Of a DNA stretch of 64,000 nucleotides, positions 46,466-58,295 are shown one piece after another. Each line of letters begins with the position of its first letter. The first letter of the stretch is position 1. Source of the DNA: Hemibagrus wyckioides (taxonomy: Eukaryota > Chordata > Actinopteri > Siluriformes > Bagridae); NCBI RefSeq assembly GCF_019097595.1, contig NC_080729.1, positions 5,276,417 through 5,340,416 on the forward strand, given 5' to 3'. The notes below the pieces were generated by a model. The model did not search any database. It was not told where the DNA came from and saw only the letters and a program-made list of their open reading frames with translations. The translations under genes and the position numbers were made by a program.

Positions 46466-47716
46466 CACTATATTGCCAAAAGTATTCGCTCACCTGCCTT
46501 GACTCGCATATGAACTTAAGTGACATCCCATTCCTAATCCATAGGGTTCAATATGACGTCGGTCCACCCTTTGCAGCTCTAACAGCTTCAACTCTTCTGG
46601 GAAGACTGTCCACAAGGTTTAGGAGTGTGTTTATGGGAATTTTTGACCATTCTTCCAGAAGCGCATTTGTGAGGTCACACACTGATGTTGGACGAGAAGG
46701 CCTGGCTCTCAGTCTCCGCTCTAATTCATCCCAAAGGTGTTCTATCGGGTTGAGGTCCGGACTCTGTGCAGGCCAGTCAAGTTCCTCCACACCAGACTCT
46801 GTCATCCATGTCTTTATGGACCTTGCTTTGTGCACTGGTGCACAGTCATGTTGGAAGAGGAAGGGGTCAGCTCCAAACTGTTCCCACAAAGTTGGGAGCA
46901 TGGAATTGTCCAAAATGTCTTGGTATGCTGAAGCATTCAGAGTTCCTTTCACTGGAACTAAGGGGCCAAGCCCAGCTCCTGAAAAACAACCCCACACCAT
47001 AATCCCCCCCCCCCCACCAAACTTTACACTTGGCACAATGCAGTCAGACAAGTACCGTTCTCCTGGCAACCGCCAAACCCAGACTCGTCCATCAGATTGC
47101 CAGATGGAGAAGCGCGATTCGTCACTCCAGAGAACGCGTCTCCACTGCTCTAGAGTCCAGTGGCGGCGTGCTTTACACCACTGCATCCGACGCTTTGCAT
47201 TGCACTTGGTGATGTATGGCTTGGATGCAGCTGCTCGACCATGGAAACCCATTCCATGAAGCTCTCTGCGCACTGTTCTTGAGCTAATCTGAAGGCCACA
47301 TGAAGTTTGGAGGTCTGTAGCGATTGACTCTGCAGAAAGTTGGCGACCTCTTCGCACTATGCGCCTCAGCATCCGCTGACCCCGCTCCGTCAGTTTACGT
47401 GGTCTACCACTTCGTGGCTGAGTTGCTGTCGTTCCCAAACACTTCCACGTTCTTATAATACAGCTGACAGTTGACTGTGGAATATTTAGGAGCGAGGAAA
47501 TTTCATGACTGGATTTGTTGCACAGGTGGCATCCTATCACAGTTCCACGCTGGAATTCACTGAGCTCCTGAGAGCGACCCATTCTTTCACAAATGTTTGT
47601 AAAAACAGTCTGCATGCCTAGGTGCTTGATTTTATACACCTGTGGCCATGGAAGTGATTGGAACACCTGATTCTGATTATTTGGATGGGTGAGCGAATAC
47701 TTTTGGCAATATAGTG
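46466..47716 (-). mobile_element. Full-length Tc1 element, apparently intact
   Basis: 1251 bp, flanked by TA (46464-46465 and 47717-47718). Terminal inverted repeats are identical for 29 bp, starting cactatattgccaaaagtat on both ends. It contains a single open transposase of normal length. No insertion or deletion is obvious except a C-run at 47006-47016 inside the coding sequence that keeps frame. It is distinguished from family 2 copies by TIR bases after the AAAAGT. Confidence 0.92.
46548..47582 (-). CDS. Tc1-type DD34E transposase
   Basis: 344 codons from the ATG at 47580-47582 ([18 protein letters not shown]), the normal Tc1 length; an in-frame upstream ATG at 47666 lies in the 5' untranslated end and is less likely. 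Order: paired-like HTH ([20 protein letters not shown]), AT-hook-like GRPRK, second HTH ([20 protein letters not shown]), then the catalytic core with Asp in VLWSDESRF, the Gly-rich box [14 protein letters not shown], Asp in LFQHDCAP and Glu in [15 protein letters not shown]. There are 34 residues between the second Asp and the Glu. No stop or frameshift. The enzyme would cut and paste at TA; activity is not shown by sequence alone. Confidence 0.92.
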   Translation of the reverse strand: MGRSQELSEFQRGTVIGCHLCNKSSHEISSLLNIPQSTVSCIIRTWKCLGTTATQPRSGRPRKLTERGQRMLRRIVRRGRQLSAESIATDLQTSCGLQISSRTVRRELHGMGFHGRAAASKPYITKCNAKRRMQWCKARRHWTLEQWRRVLWSDESRFSIWQSDGRVWVWRLPGERYLSDCIVPSVKFGGGGGIMVWGCFSGAGLGPLVPVKGTLNASAYQDILDNSMLPTLWEQFGADPFLFQHDCAPVHKARSIKTWMTESGVEELDWPAQSPDLNPIEHLWDELERRLRARPSRPTSVCDLTNALLEEWSKIPINTLLNLVDSLPRRVEAVRAAKGGPTSY

Positions 47717-47719
47717 TAT

Positions 47720-48100
47720 ATGGTTTACTGTAGCGGTCTAGCTAAATAGCATCCAGGAACAAATAGTAGTGCATTGAGTTAGTAGTGCTTTCTATATCTG
47801 TAGTTTTCCTTATTATCTTTAATTTTAGCTAGCTACTTTATCAAAAATGTACTTTGGCTGGAGCTTGACCAGTCACAATTGCAGAGCAGTTTTCAGAGCA
47901 GAGAGAGAGAGAGAGAGTAAACCGGACTCGGAGATAAAATATTTTGGTATTAATCAGAATTCATGATGCCATCTATCTTCCCATGTGGCCTTGAAACACC
48001 AGCAGCAAAATGTCCACAAGGCATCAATAATCCTCCAACATGTCTTACAGTGAGTTTAAGCGTCTTTCTTCAAACATTTACATTTAGTGCATTTTAACAT
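47720..48100. other. Intergenic, nothing recognised
   Basis: No feature other than a short GA run. Confidence 0.35.
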
Positions 48101-48104
48101 TGTC

Positions 48105-48330
48105 AACAGTTCAGGCTGCTGGCGATGATTGTAATGGTGTCATGAATTTTTTTGCCACACACTGGGCCCCTTAATATCAGAATCTCTGTGAGCCGTTGCT
48201 GACAATGTGCATTTATTTAAGGCTACAATTCTGCCATCTTATAAGTCGAGTCAAGTCAAGAAGCTTTTATTGTCATTTACGCAGTACTGTGTAGGGACAG
48301 AAGTTTCTCTCAGGTTCATCATGGCAGTGA
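48105..48330 (+). mobile_element. Tc1-like fragment plus short dispersed repeat
   Basis: caacagttcaggctgctggc through ctgggccccttaatatcaga parallels 45610-45700. It is followed by caagaagcttttattgtcat, a common teleost repeat segment. Confidence 0.5.
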
Positions 48331-48409
48331 GATCAGTGTACTTCAGTATATTTCAACAGTCAACATGAACCATGATTCCAAGAGAAACAAGAGTCCAGGA
48401 GTTCTTTCT

Positions 48410-48423
48410 TCCTTCCTTTCTTC

Positions 48424-48501
<78 letters not shown>

Positions 48502-48545
48502 GTTTTTCTTTCTTTCTTTCTTTCTTCCTCCCTCCGTCCCTCCAA
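48410..48545. repeat. (TTTC)n microsatellite
   Basis: About 130 bp of TTTC/TTCC, giving Lys/Glu/Arg and Phe/Leu chance frames. Confidence 0.95.
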
Positions 48546-48965
48546 ACAAAATGCATTTGCTATATTCTTAGAAAAACAGCAGCGAAATTAATTACATAAT
48601 TACATAAAACAATAATTATTATGACATTTATTTCCATTTGTTCAGCCAGACATTATGAACAGAGCGAAACACCTGAAAACGAAGGACAAACTAAAGATAT
48701 GAGAAAAAGTTTGTTCAGTGCTTTGGTTTCACCAGGACTCCATTCATTCACATTAGAGACAGTAATACAACCCCTCTCACTTAATTATACTGACTACTTT
48801 ATTATTATTACTGACTATGAAGGTGAATAAAACAAGTTCCAAATGAATTTATCACCATTAAGGACAAATGAGGAGAAGATACAAGAGAATGTAGGTGTAC
48901 AACCCTCAGCCTCTGGCATGAAGACAAGCCCATTAAAATACACCTTGTCTTTCGTGTGGAAAATA

Positions 48966-49524
48966 CACTATATTGCCAAAAGTTTTGGGACACCCCTCCA
49001 AATCAGTGAATTCAGGTGTTGTTTTTCAGGGGTTGGGCTCGGCCCCTTAGTTCCAGTGAAAGGAACTCTTAATGCTTCAGCTTCATACCAAGACATTTTG
49101 GACAATTTCATGCTCCGAACTTTGTGGGAACAGTTTGGGGATGACCCCTTCCTGTTCCAACATGACCAGTGCACAAAGCAAGGTCCATAAAGACATGGAT
49201 GAGGGAGTTTGGTGTGGAGGAACTTGACTGACCTGTACAGAGTCCTGACCTCAACCTGATTCTGAGAACACTTTTGGGATGAATTAGAGCGGAGACTGTG
49301 AGACAGACCTTCTCGTCTTACCAGTGCCTGACCTCACAATTGCAGAGGAAGGCGAGAGGAATTCCAGAGGAAGGGTCAAAAATTCCCATAAACAAACTCC
49401 TAAACCTTGTGGAAAGCCTTCCTAGAAGAGTTGAAGCTGTTATAGCTGCAAAAGGCGGGACAACTCCATATTACATTCATGTTCATGTAAAGGCAGACGT
49501 CCCAAAATCTTTGGCAATATAGTG
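48966..49524 (+). mobile_element. Tc1-like family 2, deleted copy with both ends
   Basis: TA-flanked (48964-48965, 49525-49526), ends cactatattgccaaaagttt and tctttggcaatatagtg. Encodes remnants [26 protein letters not shown] and [15 protein letters not shown], with frameshifts. 559 bp. Confidence 0.85.
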
Positions 49525-49529
49525 TATTA

Positions 49530-50300
49530 TACGCAATCATTTCGATCTTATTGGACAGAGAGAAGAAATGAGTAGAAAATATTTTCCAGTCTACGGAAGC
49601 ATGTAGACAGTTGCTATATAGCTATTGCTGTAACTGTCAAACCTCTTGACGTGTTTGCCCTCGGAGGGAACAGAGCAGTCGGAAGGAGAAGAGAACAGCT
49701 GATGGAGATTCAGTAGCATGGGTCAAAATAATAGCTCAGGAAAAAAATAAATGCTAATCTTTATTTCTTTATGAATCCGCAGAAGCGTGTATACGCTATA
49801 TCACGTCCTGCTGAGCTGAGAGGAGCGAAGGAATATAAATGCAGGTATTAAGGTCTCTATGTGAGGAGTCTCATTTTCAGGGCTGTGTTCCAATTCCACC
49901 ATATTTTTTATTTCCTATGTCGTGAGACAGACCACAATAGATTAAAGTGTGGGAAATGACAGTGATGATGGATTTGCTCAGTTGTTGGTCAAATCACTGT
50001 CTTTTCTCTGGATTTTTATGTCTTTCTTGACATAAACATTTACGATTGAAATAACAGTTGCTTTCTATCATTTGACCCCGACTACTGAGGACATTGTTGT
50101 TAGGGCAGGTTAGTGGTTTAAGATGCAACCAAGGTGTGTTTGTTATTAGTGCACGGGTAAAATATAGTGTTGTTAATTCCCTTTCTCGACCCATTCCTGG
50201 CATTATGAACACTGTTGATTGTATCCTAAAGATTTGAGCCTTATATAATGCCATTTTGTCCATTTTTATGGATCATGGGTTATCCTAATTTGATGTTACC
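49530..50300. other. Intergenic, nothing recognised
   Basis: No feature supported. Confidence 0.35.
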
Positions 50301-50311
50301 ATTCATCTATT

Positions 50312-50545
50312 TTCTGTAGCCTACAACCTGGAGTCTATCCCAGTGGACTCAAGGCACAAAGCCAGGGGTCACCAACCCATCACATGGTACAATCACACAC
50401 ACACATACACACTATAGACAATTTAGAGGTATCAGGCATGTCTTTGGACTTGGGGAGGAAACTGGAGTACCCAGAGGAAACCCCTGAAAAACAGGGAGAG
50501 CATGCAAACTCTGCAGGTCAGACCCCCGACATGCAATGCAAATGG
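50312..50545 (+). repeat. Dispersed teleost repeat (family E), forward copy
   Basis: tctattttctgtagcctaca, then ggagtctatcccagtggact, catgtctttggacttgggga and gagcatgcaaactctgcag. This is the family in which the 21-bp arrays are embedded. Confidence 0.7.
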
Positions 50546-50757
50546 TGTGGGCAGTGGTGGTTCAAGTGGTTAAGGCTCTGGGTTGTTGAATGGAGGCTTG
50601 GGGATCAAGTCCCTGCACCACCAAGCTCCACCACTGGGCAATTGAGCAATGCCCTTGACCCTCTCTGTTCCAGGAGCGCTGTATCATAGCTGCTCTGAAG
50701 AAAAGAATTCCACTGTGCTGTAATGTATGAGTGGTGAAAATAAAGGCTTCAAGGCAT
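50545..50757 (+). repeat. SINE-like repeat (family C), forward copy
   Basis: tggttcaagtggttaaggct, then gatcaagtccctgcaccacc, then tccactgtgctgtaatgtat and aaaataaaggc. Confidence 0.65.
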
Positions 50758-50759
50758 CC

Positions 50760-51640
50760 CAATTTAATGCTACCTACCATATCTATACCATATATTGACT
50801 ACAATTCAAAGTTTCCCCGAATGACACCCAAAAACCCCCCACACACGTCCAGTGTCCTGTCCACAGTATCCAGGAGACTTAGAGCCAACATAACAGCAGG
50901 GTCAGCGTATATGCTCCTTTATCTAGACAGTAGGTGTTTAGCCAGATAAAAGTCTCACTCATGACTGATGAAGAGCTAGCACTAAAAGGTGATCATGACA
51001 AGAGTCACTTCACTCCTTCGCTCGTTGTTCAGAGTTATGAGCCATACAGTCCTTCTTCACAAATCACACCTCTGTCTCAATTATTGTGAAGTGAAATGCT
51101 GTGCTTAGATTTTTTTTTTCAGCATCTATGAGAGCAATATCACATTTCTTCTGTATATGTAATTTTCTGTTTTCAAAAATATGACCTGGTATAAAAAAAA
51201 ATGTGTACAAAGATGTTGGTCATATTTTCAGAACACTGGATGCCTTTACTTTCCTTTTTTAAATGCAGTTACAATTACCATTAAATGGCTAAAGGAAATG
51301 TTTCTTTCTTTGATCGTCTGCTTCTTTGAATGGTTTCTGTAGCATTGTAATTGAACAAAACTTTCTTTTCAGTACAGTTATTATTTGTGATGGCTCTTTT
51401 TAATAAAAAAGGGTATTTCTTCCAGTATAAATTTCCTGTTACGTAAATAATTCAGATTCAGTCAAAGTCTGTGAAATCGATCCTTCGGAAATGCGCTTTG
51501 GAAATCACTAGAGCGGAAAGTTTCATCTTGTATTTCTCCTCCAAATAAAACATCTTTTACGTCACAATCGCAATCATAAAGCTGCAATGAAAGCCCACTC
51601 TTCCACTTTCTGTTCAACTTCATTGAAATGCGTGGTGACG
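50760..51640. other. Intergenic, nothing recognised
   Basis: AT-rich single-copy-looking sequence. Confidence 0.35.
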
Positions 51641-51935
51641 TCATGATGAACGAGTACATCAGAGGGACAGCTCATGTTGGACGTTTGGGGGACGACATTA
51701 GGGAGGCCAGATTAAGATGGTTTGGACATGTTCAGAGGAAGGAGAGTGAGTATATTGGTAGGAGAATGTTGGACATGGAGCTGCCAGGCAGGAGGAAAAG
51801 AGGAAGGCCAAAGAGGAGGTATATGGATGGAATAAATGAGTATAGATGAGTGTTGAGGATGCAGAAGATAGGGATAGGTGGAGAGAGACGATTCGCTGTG
51901 GTGATCTCTGAAGGGAAAAGCCCAAAGAAGAAGAC
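51640..51935 (+). mobile_element. Non-LTR retrotransposon 3' end
   Basis: Encodes NEYIRGTAHVGRLGD, REARLRWFGHVQRKESEYIG and RRKRGRPKRRYMDGINE, then 3' sequence cgctgtggtgatctctgaag and aaagcccaaagaagaagacg. 5'-truncated, as expected for LINE insertion. Same group as 24193-24774. Confidence 0.8.
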
Positions 51936-52183
51936 GATAGTGGTGATGTCATGATGGTGTCTGAAGCTACCAAGTGTTTCAGAATAGATATGAAATTCAA
52001 CTGTCACATTATCATGTGTTTAAGTATTGTAAATCTCCAGGTTTTGGCAATGAACACTGTTTCCCAGAATGCACTGCATTGCTGTAGCACTCAGTGTTCA
52101 CATACCTATTAAAACTGTGTTGTTATATTCTGCTTGTTGATCTTTTTTCCACTTCCTGGTTTTTGTATTTTGGGTTGTCCCTG

Positions 52184-52348
52184 CTCTTCCTGATGGCCCA
52201 GTGGCAGAATCCTGCTCTCTTATTGCCGCAGCCCAGGTTCGATTCCCAGGCAGGGAGCTAACCCAGCCACTGAAGAGTTAACTCTCAGTGCCGGTCCCAA
52301 GCCCGGAGTTGCTTCAGGAAGGGCATCCGACGTAAAAAAAACCTGTGC
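52184..52348 (+). repeat. SINE family A, 3'-truncated
   Basis: tcctgatggcccagtggcag, box B caggttcgattcccagg, gccggtcccaagcccggagt, gaagggcatccgacgtaaa. Lacks the 3' tail. Confidence 0.7.
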
Positions 52349-52732
52349 CTCGTCTTCTTCTTGGCATAAATACATTTGGTCAAATGTCAACTGTTCACAT
52401 CCCTTAAATGTGAGACACTGTTGTACATTTTGGTAGTTTTTCCCCCCAGGTCTGTGGTGTGGGTTGAAATGCAACCGATGTGTACTGCTGTGAGAATTCT
52501 AGGCAATTCTAAGCCTGGATTTCCCACAAAGGTCATACCGGGGTGTGATATGTATATGGAGTCATGTTGGAAATAAGACAGGTCAAGAAAATATGATCAT
52601 ATAATCCCAATATTTCTTATCATCTTTATACTGGCTACCTGTTAAGTTTAGAATTTATTACAAACTACTTACTTACAAAGTCTAAATGGTTTAGCTTCCA
52701 CGTACCTAACCGGTCTTCTAAGATGCTACACT

Positions 52733-52905
52733 CCGTCATGGGATAGTTTAGTGGTTAAGCTGTTGAACTATAAAGGTTGTGAGATTGGAAGGTTATGAGT
52801 TCGAATCCCATATGCTGCTGGGCCCTTGAACAAGGCCCTTAACCTTCAATTACTCAGTTGTATAAAAATGGGATAAAAAATTTAAGGCTGTCTGCAAAAT
52901 GCCAG
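52733..52905 (+). repeat. SINE family B
   Basis: atgggatagtttagtggtta, then tatgagttcgaatcccatat and acaaggcccttaaccttcaa. Confidence 0.75.
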
Positions 52906-53289
52906 AGATCACAAAACTCTGGAGTTCTGGTAGCTCCAAGAATATCAAAGTCCACTAAAGTGGGTAGAGCATTTTCGTATATAGCTCTACTTTCGTGTAG
53001 ATTAAATACATATCTCTTTAGCCAGGCATATACATAATACATCCCATAACCTTGTGCTCCAGTACATTTGATGAAATGTACATTATCATCTAGTGCTTGC
53101 TAATATTATGAACAACAATTACGCTAACTCCTCCCCACTTGCTTCTCTTTTTCTACCCATCCCGAGGCATCTAGAGATTCCAGCTCTAGTTGTGTTCCAG
53201 CTCTAGTTGTGTTCCACTTCATGAACATTTCGGACATTCAGTGAGAAGAGGCCAACCTTGTGAGGATCCCGAGGCATCCAGAGATGCAC

Positions 53290-53633
53290 CAGCAAGATCA
53301 GAGCATCTCCAAAACTGCAGCTCTTGTGGAGGTGTTCCCGGTCTGCAGTGGTCAGTATCTATCAAAAGCAGTCCAAGGAAGGAACAGTGGTGAACCTGAG
53401 ACAGGGTCATGGGTGGCCAAGGCTCATTGACGTGCATGAGGAGCGAAGGCTGCCCCGTGTGATCCGATCCAACAGACGAGCTACTGTTGCTCAAATTGCT
53501 GAAGGAGTTAATGCTGGTTCCGATAGAAAGGTGTCAGAATACCCAGTGCAGGACGGGTCAGGCCTGTTTTGTCAGCAAAAGGGGGACCAACACAATATTA
53601 GGCAGGTGGTCATAATTTTATGCCTGGTTGGTG
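53290..53633 (+). mobile_element. Tc1-like family 1, 5'-truncated copy
   Basis: Begins inside the HTH coding region (gatcagagcatctccaaaac) and ends at a terminal repeat (cataattttatgcctggttg). The preceding ~60 bp contains a short duplicated motif (gttccagctctagttgt). Confidence 0.75.
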
Positions 53634-53721
53634 TACATCCAGGGTGTATATTCCTGCTTCAGCTCAGTTTTCATCTACAGTTTTTCTCAACAAACTTCTT
53701 GATGATGTCACCAAAGGTGAT

Positions 53722-53875
53722 AGGAAGTGGTAGCTCAGTGGTTATGGTGTTGGCCTACTGATCAGAAGCTTGTGGACCACAAAGCTGCCACTGCTGAGCC
53801 TCTAAGCAAGGCCTATAGCCCTCAATTGTAATTTAAAAATAATGAGACGAATATAAGTTACCAAATACCATAAAT
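53722..53875 (+). repeat. SINE family B
   Basis: ggtagctcagtggttatggt, then gcctactgatcagaagcttg and ctctaagcaaggcctatag. Confidence 0.65.
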
Positions 53876-53879
53876 CTAA

Positions 53880-54630
53880 GTGAAACACAGCCATATTAAT
53901 TCTCCATACTATTTAATATTTCATCATTTGTGCTGATTGTATCACTAAACACTGTGATGCATTGTATAACCATCTCTTTATCGCTAAAGCCTACAAAATG
54001 TAGCGTCAGATAACAATAATTCTTTAATTTGCAAATACAATTATAACACATTATCAGCCCCTGAGAGGACATAATGCTGATAATAACAAGTGATGTATCT
54101 CTATTATAGGGCTCAGATCTGAAGTGGGTAATAAAATCACTCCATAAATGCTTATGTGGTTATGTGATCAAGATATAATAGCTAAAAGCTTCTTCACTAA
54201 TCTGCTGTCATTGTTAACCACATTAAAACTGATGCAAGGGTGCTACATCACGTCATTACATATGCTACAAGAGGCGCTTCGACTCCATCTCGCTAGTGTT
54301 CAGAACTTGCACAGGTTTATTTTGAATAGTAAGGATGAGAACTTCTCTGGAAGTCTGGAAGGCAGAATAGAAAGAGAAAATAAGAAGAAGATGAAGCAGA
54401 ACTGTGGTAAGTGGTGGAGAAAACCTTATTATGAAATAATAATATGAAAAAATGTAATTATTTAAAAGCAGAGGTCAACAAAAAAAGAAAAGAAAAAATA
54501 CACTCACCAAATTAGAAGAGAATAGATCCAAAGTTTTTGAAGACCAGAAACCTGTTGCTCCGACTTTAGACACAAGCTACAGAGTGGATACCTCCAAAAC
54601 AATGTAAACTTTATCATATTGTGATGCAGA
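53880..54630. other. Intergenic, nothing recognised
   Basis: AT-rich, with no supported feature. Confidence 0.35.
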
Positions 54631-54639
54631 GATCCATCC

Positions 54640-54970
54640 ATCCATTTTCTATACCCACTTTATTCCTAATTAGGGTCACGGGGATCTGCTGGAGCCTATC
54701 CCAGTGCACATTGGGCGAAAGGCAGGGGTACACTCTGGACAGGTCGCCAGTCCATCACAGGGCCACACATATAGACAGACAACCTCACACATGGGCAATT
54801 TAGAAATACCAATCAACCTAATGTACATATATTTGGACTGTGGGAGGAAACTGGAGTAAACCCACAAAGGCACAGGGAGAACATGCAAACTCCACACAGA
54901 AAGGCCCCCGCCTGTTCGAACCCGGGATGTGAGGCAACAGCGCTAACCATTAAGCCACCATGCTGCCCCG
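54640..54970 (+). repeat. Dispersed teleost repeat (family D), longer copy
   Basis: catccattttctatacccac, then cacattgggcgaaaggcagg, gggcaatttagaaataccaa, gagaacatgcaaactccaca and aaccattaagccaccatgct. More complete than 27880-28107. Confidence 0.8.
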
Positions 54971-56680
54971 ATGCAGAGATTATTTTTGAAAAAATACAGG
55001 CTCAGGTTGAAGGCTTAAAGCCCGAACAATTGTGATAATAATTAATCCGCGAAATAATCGTAGTATACTAGTATTTTAGCCAGAGAGACAAAAACAGTTC
55101 AATTTACAATTTTAATATTCAGGTGTGTGCCTCAGTTTCAGGTTAAACACATGGTACTGAGCAGAAAAAAGCAGCTTAAGTATCATTACAGTAGCTGAGT
55201 GGCTGAATACACACACACACACACACACACATGAGGTACTCCATGAAAAGAGGCACACACCTCACTAATTTCCTCTCACTAAATATACAACAATGGCATA
55301 AGGACATAAATAAAGGCACAATCCACACATACACACATGAAACAAAAGGCTCTTTGCCTTAAAGCTAATATTTACAGCACTGGATCCTAGCATATGCAGT
55401 GTAAGGTACAGAGTAAACATGCTAGACATATCGTGAAAGTAAACACAGACAGCGATGCAGCGCTCTTATTTTACAGCAAACTTTCAGAGATCAGTCTAAA
55501 ATCCACCTCATTTCAGGATATATAGGCTTTTCTTGTAAGGTTAGCTTTTACTCGGTAGTTAGCTTTTGCTAGGTTTTTTTCCTAGGCCACTGATTAGCTT
55601 CTGTGTTTAGCCTTTACACACTAGTTTGCTTCTGAATGTAAATGAATTGTAGCTTTTCACTGGGGTGAAACCTTTCACGTGCGTATTTGATGAAGCTCTA
55701 TGAAGAGATAAATAAAGAGGTTGGCGAGAGAAAGTGGTGTCCATCCATCTGTCCACTTGTCTCTATAGGCCTGTTGGAGACATGGCAGAGCATCTCAAGG
55801 TGGAAAGACTGGACATGCTGACTGTTTGGATGAAAAGTACAGTGGATGTGATCAATACAGTGTGACAATAACATGTGAGAGGGGACAGGAAACAACAACT
55901 TGTGTAGATTTATCCAAGATTAGCTCCATTCACTTTCAGATCAAATTCATATAGAGGTTGGGAGGTGACCAGACATGCTGAATATAAAGCTAATATGAAG
56001 ATTATTAGAGAACATGAGTCATTATAGCTTCTTTTTAAGAACTTACTATACACACATGTTGATTTATTTCATTTGAGGTTTTCTCCGTTTTATGGATTAT
56101 TAAACTCTATATCCTTAGTGTAAGGCTAGGCAGTACATTGTGTTTAAGAGTCCAGCCTTGTCTGGTCATCTGAACCTCATCAAGGTCTGTGAGGAGATAA
56201 ATAAAGTGTTTAGAGAGATAAAGAGGTGTTCATCCATCCTTTTTGGAAATCCTGGACATACTGAAGATAGAGAGTAGGAGTAAGAGCTGCCAGTGGCAGA
56301 TGTTCATGACAAGGCTTGAACCTCAAAAAGCGCCCTAATTGCTCTACTGCATAAAATTATATTTCCTCAGAGCAGAAGGGATCTCCAACACAGATCATAA
56401 AGGCAGAGCTTCAGATCTTCAGATCAGCATCGGCGTTCTCATTTTCTGTACAAAGTGCCTTTCGCAATGCTCACTGTCCTTCTATTTGTTCCTGACTCAT
56501 CCACCGAGAGTTTCCTCTCATGCTCATAAGTGGCTGTTTTTACAAGCTGGATATTGACATGGAAACCACATCACGTGAGGACAGAAAGGAGAATCAGGGC
56601 AAAGATTGAATACTGTACACACTGCTTAAAGGAGGCTTTATATACAGAGAGTAACTGTCTTACATGGTCCTTAACACGGG
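54970..56680. other. GALR1 3' flank, nothing coding recognised
   Basis: CA repeat at 55209-55231. Other sequence appears single copy. Confidence 0.4.
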
Positions 56681-56686
56681 TCAGGC

Positions 56687-56692
56687 TTTATT
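56687..56692 (-). terminator. Candidate GALR1 polyadenylation signal
   Basis: AATAAA on the minus strand 54 bp beyond the stop. This would give a very short 3' UTR, so a more distal site is possible. Confidence 0.3.
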
Positions 56693-56745
56693 ATGTTCAG
56701 AAAGAGAGAGGCTTTTTTCATTTCGAAAAATGCCGTGTGTATCTA

Positions 56746-57063
56746 TTAGACGCTGGTACAGTTGGTGATGGGTGGCGTCTCGGCTTTGCTGCGTACTCCC
56801 TTGACTTCGTTGGACGGAGATCCCCCGTTGCTCTGGCACTTGAACACTTGCTTGTACGCCTTCCGGAAATTTTCGGAGAGGAAAGCATAGATGATGGGGT
56901 TGACAGAGGAGTTGCTGTAGGCCAGGCAGTGAGCGATGACGCGGAACATAAAAGATGCTTGGTTCAGAGGGAACGAGCCGAACTCCACCCACAGATGGAC
57001 GATATGATGAGGGAGCCAGGAGAGGCAGAAGACCACCACGACTACCAACACCGTCTGTGCCGT
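56746..57063 (-). CDS. GALR1: GALR1, last coding exon (partial gene)
   Basis: Galanin receptor 1 is a Gi-coupled class A GPCR for the neuropeptide galanin. This exon gives the last 105 residues: TM6 (VLVVVVVFCLSWLPHHIVHL), extracellular loop 3 (WVEFGSFPLNQAS), TM7 with SNSSVNPIIYAFL (the NPxxY motif is NPIIY, exon residues 55-59), helix 8 ENFRKAYKQVFKC with the probable palmitoylation Cys, and tail ETPPITNCTSV close to human TNCTHV. Acceptor TTTTTCCTCAG is in phase 0, matching the last intron of vertebrate GALR1. The stop is TAA (56746-56748). Upstream exons lie beyond 64000 or in unrecognised sequence. The assignment to GALR1 rather than GALR2/3 rests on the helix 8 and tail match. Confidence 0.92.
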   Translation of the reverse strand, partial: TAQTVLVVVVVFCLSWLPHHIVHLWVEFGSFPLNQASFMFRVIAHCLAYSNSSVNPIIYAFLSENFRKAYKQVFKCQSNGGSPSNEVKGVRSKAETPPITNCTSV

Positions 57064-57837
57064 CTGAGGAAAAATACATATACATATTTATTTAAAATCA
57101 GTACAACATTTCCCATCCTTATCTCGGTGCTGATTGGCACCAAAGCTAGCCATTGAAAGCGGGTAAAGTGAAGAACTCCACTGTAAATGCTTAAAAATTG
57201 CTTTTTGGGGTTTTTTTACACCATTTTCTTCCATTGACAATCTCTATCAACTAGCTAGATCCTCCATATCATACAGCACCTACCAACTGTGGAGAGTGAA
57301 GGCTTCCTCAAAGTCCTAGATTCTGCCATTTTGTACGAACACCAGATCAGAGAAGGGTATGACTGCCTAACGGCTACGGATCAAAGGCTATAACTGGCTA
57401 ATGGCCATGTGGCACCACTTGAGAGCCAAGAAAAATAATGTAAAAGCTGCCAGAGAAGAAGAACAAACCTAACAGTGTCTCTTTCTCTGTGAAAAGATAA
57501 TAATCTTGTTACTATGTAATAAATATATTATAAAAACGACATAATTGATTTAATTATTTTTTTCTTAGTAAAACCTTCATGGTTGCCATGGAAATATACA
57601 GAGATACAATACTTCCTTAATCCCTGTGTACTTAATACTGCCCTTTTTGAAGGAAATAAAAGCCCTCAAGGTTTCATAGAATAGTCATTGAATCATATTA
57701 AAATGGATCCCAGCATCTGAATGGATGTAATTTTAATTAATTGTTATTAGCTTATAATTTTTTTGGTTATTACAGTAATTTATGGTTACTTGGCTGCAAA
57801 ATTAGCATCAAAGTGAACACAAGTGAACACTATATTA

Positions 57838-58145
57838 CAGAGAGGAGGTCAGAGCCCTGACTGCTTGGTGGTCAGACAACAACCAGTCCCTGAAGGTCAG
57901 TAAAGCAAAGGAGATGATTGTAGACTATAGGAAAGAGACGAGTGGCTTAGTACGCCTCAATCCACATCCACTCTATAGGACATTTACCTGAAACGGTGCC
58001 TGAGGAGAGCCATAAAGATCATCAACGACAGCAGTCACATAGAACACTCGCGTTCAACTGCTTCCATCTGGCAGGCACTACCAGAGAACTCGAGAATGCA
58101 AATAGACTCAAAAACCCTTTCTTCTAAGCTATCAGAGCCTTAAAC
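57838..58145 (+). mobile_element. LINE reverse-transcriptase fragment
   Basis: Plus-strand translation gives EVRALTAWWSDNNQSLKVSK and AKEMIVDYRKE, the conserved post-YADD region of L2/CR1/Rex-like RTs, then a later segment (RLRRAIKIINDSSH). Internal deletion and frameshifts. In the last GALR1 intron. Confidence 0.65.
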
Positions 58146-58295
58146 AGTCAATGATGGTGCAATTTCCACAGCCACCCTTTCTGCACATTAGTAGGTACAT
58201 CCCAACCCATCTATATCTAGTATAGTTTGTGTATGTCTTGTGCATTTCTCTGTGTGTTTTTTTTTTTTTGCCCTGGATATACTTGCTATTGCAGT

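Noticed and set aside
54148..54447. 99-codon plus-strand frame in the GALR1 3' flank
   Set aside because: No recognisable domain or codon pattern; isolated in AT-rich intergenic DNA.
56530..57156. 208-codon plus-strand frame
   Set aside because: Antisense to the GALR1 exon; no independent domain or splice support.
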